A DNA stretch of 15,533 bases from Pseudomonadota bacterium (lineage in GTDB: Bacteria; Pseudomonadota; Alphaproteobacteria; Rhizobiales; Xanthobacteraceae). Below, piece after piece: positions 14,292 through 15,533 of this stretch. The notes under the pieces were generated by a model that saw only the letters and a program-made list of their open reading frames with translations, did not search any database and was not told the origin of the DNA. Each line of letters starts with the position of its first letter. Position 1 is the stretch's first letter. Both the position numbers and the translations under genes were made by a program. Where the stretch lies: positions 1-15,533 of the forward strand of contig JAEZFA010000100.1 of the NCBI GenBank assembly GCA_023417665.1, written 5' to 3'.

Positions 14292-14321
14292 AGCAGTATC
14301 CTTTAGCTGAATCGGACTTGC

Positions 14322-14349
14322 AATTTAACGCGCACGCCGCGTCGTTCAA
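14322..14349 (-). promoter_or_regulatory. Probable promoter of the cysteine-rich gene
   Basis: On the minus strand TTGAAC (14349-14344) and TAAATT (14327-14322) are separated by 16 bases, and the -10 box ends 30 bases before the ATG at 14291. It is a fair sigma70 match in an otherwise GC-rich sequence. Confidence 0.5.
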
Positions 14350-14417
14350 CGCAAAGTCGCGTGTGCGTCAGGAACGACAAGACCGCTGACCTTTTTCGCG
14401 CTGCGCAAAGTTGCGGC

Positions 14418-14446
14418 TTGCCTCGTAGGGGGAGGGCCGGTAGAAG
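14418..14446 (+). promoter_or_regulatory. Probable promoter of the leuA leader
   Basis: TTGCCT (14418-14423) and TAGAAG (14441-14446) are 17 bases apart, the same -10 word and spacing as the promoter proposed for ilvC. Transcription from about 14453 would give a leader of some 260 bases before leuA, which holds a leucine-rich peptide and alternative stems. The rest of the gene-free stretch 14350-14417 shows nothing I can name. Confidence 0.5.
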
Positions 14447-14541
14447 CACCCCGTCCGCTTACGGGTTGCTAACCGCAATGCGCCAAGCTTGAGACGAGCG
14501 AATCGAGAGCCAAACCTGACGCCATGACGACGTTCCACGAT

Positions 14542-14619
14542 ATGCGTCTTGCGACCCGGATCGAAGCGATCCCGGGCAGCGCTCTCCTTCTGGGTCTCCT
14601 TCTTCTTCGCCGCCCCTGA
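14542..14619 (+). CDS. leuA leader peptide, leucine-rich
   Basis: The frame ATG 14542 to TGA 14617-14619 encodes 25 residues ending ALLLGLLLLRRP: seven leucines in eight positions, four of them CTT, a codon that the neighbouring genes mostly avoid in favour of CTC/CTG. An in-frame ATG at 14524 would add six residues; neither start has a good ribosome binding site. The stop codon lies inside the left arm of a perfect 8-base inverted repeat. The position between a promoter and leuA, plus the leucine run, points to attenuation by charged tRNA-Leu, as known for leu operons in proteobacteria. The peptide is not expected to have another role. Confidence 0.78.
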   Translation: MRLATRIEAIPGSALLLGLLLLRRP

Positions 14620-14694
14620 GGCCGGCTGGGCGCATGCGCCTTGGCACTCAGGGGAATGAGCAGAACGAAACCCCGGAGCGCCCTAAAGCGGCGC
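14613..14694 (+). promoter_or_regulatory. Alternative RNA stems of the leuA leader
   Basis: CCCCTGAG (14613-14620, including the leader stop) is the exact complement of CTCAGGGG (14647-14654); inside lies a second hairpin (GGCG 14629-14632 with CGCC 14637-14640). The same CTCAGGGG can instead pair with CCCCGGAG (14671-14678) with one mismatch. A third stem, GCGCC (14678-14682) with GGCGC (14690-14694), shares a base with that and ends 9 bases before the AAGGA ribosome binding site of leuA. The stems are mutually exclusive as in an attenuator, but no T run follows the last one. The mechanism is inferred. Confidence 0.55.
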
Positions 14695-14715
14695 AGAGTC
14701 TAGAAGGACAAAGCC

Positions 14716-15533
14716 ATGAATAATCCCGATCATTCCGCGCCGAAGGGCAGCGAAAAAGACCGCGTATTGATTTTCGATACGACATTGCGCGACGGCGAAC
14801 AGTGCCCCGGCGCCTCGATGACGTTCGAGGAGAAGCTCGAGGTTGCCGAACTGCTCGACGACATGGGCGTCGACATCATCGAAGCGGGCTTTCCGATCGC
14901 AAGCCAGGGCGATTTCGAATCCGTTGCCGAGATCGCGAAGCGTTCGAAGAATTCGATCATCGCCGGGCTCTCGCGCGCGGCATTCAACGATATCGACCGT
15001 TGCGCGGAAGCCGTGAAGCATGCGCGGCGCCCGCGCATCCACACGTTCCTGTCCACGTCGCCGGTTCACATGAAGTACAAGCTTCAGAAGGAGCCGGACG
15101 AAGTCTATCAGATGGTGATCGCGCAGGTGACGCGCGCCCGCAACCATGTCGACGACGTCGAGTGGTCGGCGGAAGACGGCACGCGCACGGAAATCGACTT
15201 CCTGTGCCGCTGCGTCGAGGCGGCGATCAAGGCCGGCGCCACGACGATCAACATCCCTGATACGGTCGGCTACACGACGCCTGCCGAATATGCGCAGCTG
15301 TTCAGGACGGTGCGCGAGCGCGTGCCGAACTCCGACAAGGCGCGTTTCTCGGTGCATTGCCATGACGATCTCGGCATGGCGGTCGCCAATTCGATCGCCG
15401 GCTGCGAAGGCGGCGCGCGGCAGATCGAGTGCACCATCAACGGCATCGGCGAGCGCGCGGGCAATGCCTCGCTCGAGGAAGTCGTCATGGCGCTTCGCAC
15501 GCGTGCCGACATCTATCCGTACTGGAACAACAT
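14716..15533 (+). CDS. leuA: 2-isopropylmalate synthase, 3'-truncated by window edge
   Basis: LeuA condenses 2-oxoisovalerate with acetyl-CoA to 2-isopropylmalate, the first committed step to leucine. 272 codons are present with no stop before the edge; the family has about 510-560 residues, so the (beta/alpha)8 catalytic barrel is here and the C-terminal leucine-binding regulatory domain is beyond the window. Seen are IFDTTLRDGEQCPGASM (19-35) with the metal ligand Asp26 and catalytic Arg25, EAGFP, the second metal site His214-Cys-His216 in HCHDDLGMAVANS, and the signature INGIGERAGNASLEEVVMAL. This wording fits LeuA rather than homocitrate or citramalate synthase. The ATG at 14716 has AAGGA at 14704-14708. 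Expression is probably controlled by the leucine leader and later by leucine feedback. Confidence 0.95.
   Translation, partial: MNNPDHSAPKGSEKDRVLIFDTTLRDGEQCPGASMTFEEKLEVAELLDDMGVDIIEAGFPIASQGDFESVAEIAKRSKNSIIAGLSRAAFNDIDRCAEAVKHARRPRIHTFLSTSPVHMKYKLQKEPDEVYQMVIAQVTRARNHVDDVEWSAEDGTRTEIDFLCRCVEAAIKAGATTINIPDTVGYTTPAEYAQLFRTVRERVPNSDKARFSVHCHDDLGMAVANSIAGCEGGARQIECTINGIGERAGNASLEEVVMALRTRADIYPYWNN

Noticed and set aside
14110..14349. Alternative 79-codon frame over the cysteine-rich gene
   Set aside because: It has no signal peptide or ribosome binding site, and its start lies at the proposed -35 region of the real gene.
14459..14647. 62-codon minus-strand frame over the leuA leader
   Set aside because: It is antisense to the leader peptide and its alternative stems, has no ribosome binding site and resembles nothing I know.

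Overview
The window is a GC-rich chromosomal segment, most likely from an alphaproteobacterium of the Hyphomicrobiales (Bradyrhizobium/Xanthobacter side). The reasons are the protein wording of MiaA, IlvIH, IlvC and LeuA, the strong preference for G/C in third codon positions, sigma70-type promoters of the TTG-N17-TA form, and a CCTCATCC/GGATGAGG palindromic repeat of a kind I remember from Bradyrhizobium-like genomes. I see no phage, insertion sequence, CRISPR, tRNA or rRNA. This looks like core chromosome, with some less conserved genes in the middle.

Layout. 1-1740: the 3' part of miaA (tRNA isopentenyl transferase) convergent with msrQ (haem-binding membrane subunit of methionine sulfoxide reductase). 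1741-5531: branched-chain amino acid block. It has a promoter, a leader peptide with Ile-Ile-Leu-Val-Val codons and an attenuator, then ilvI and ilvH (acetolactate synthase), then ilvC with its own probable promoter and a strong terminator. 5547-7249: two tandem, overlapping, closely related short-chain dehydrogenases. 7252-9596 (minus): a two-gene osmoprotectant-type ABC importer, with an ATPase and a fused permease/binding protein. 9724-11175: an aldehyde dehydrogenase of the salicylaldehyde/vanillin type, followed by a palindromic repeat. 11293-11829 (minus): a DedA-family membrane protein. 11928-13670: pdxY (pyridoxal kinase) and a PPK2-family polyphosphate kinase, very probably one operon. 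13677-14291 (minus): a small lipoprotein and a 61-residue secreted cysteine-rich protein of unknown function. 14418-15533: a leuA promoter, a leucine-rich leader peptide with alternative RNA stems, and the 5' part of leuA.

How the genes fit together. IlvIH, IlvC and LeuA lead from pyruvate towards valine, isoleucine and leucine. The ilvIH and leuA units each carry a leader peptide rich in codons for their own end products (Ile/Leu/Val for ilvIH, Leu for leuA), so both are probably controlled by ribosome-mediated attenuation. ilvC has too short an untranslated leader for that. The roughly 9 kb between ilvC and leuA holds unrelated genes for stress, transport, cofactors and the envelope.

I found no clearly new multi-gene system. 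The points most worth a second look are the leuA leader, whose mutually exclusive stems lack an obvious U-tract terminator; the mirror-symmetric cysteine protein; and an IlvI whose Mg-TPP motif reads G-E instead of G-D.
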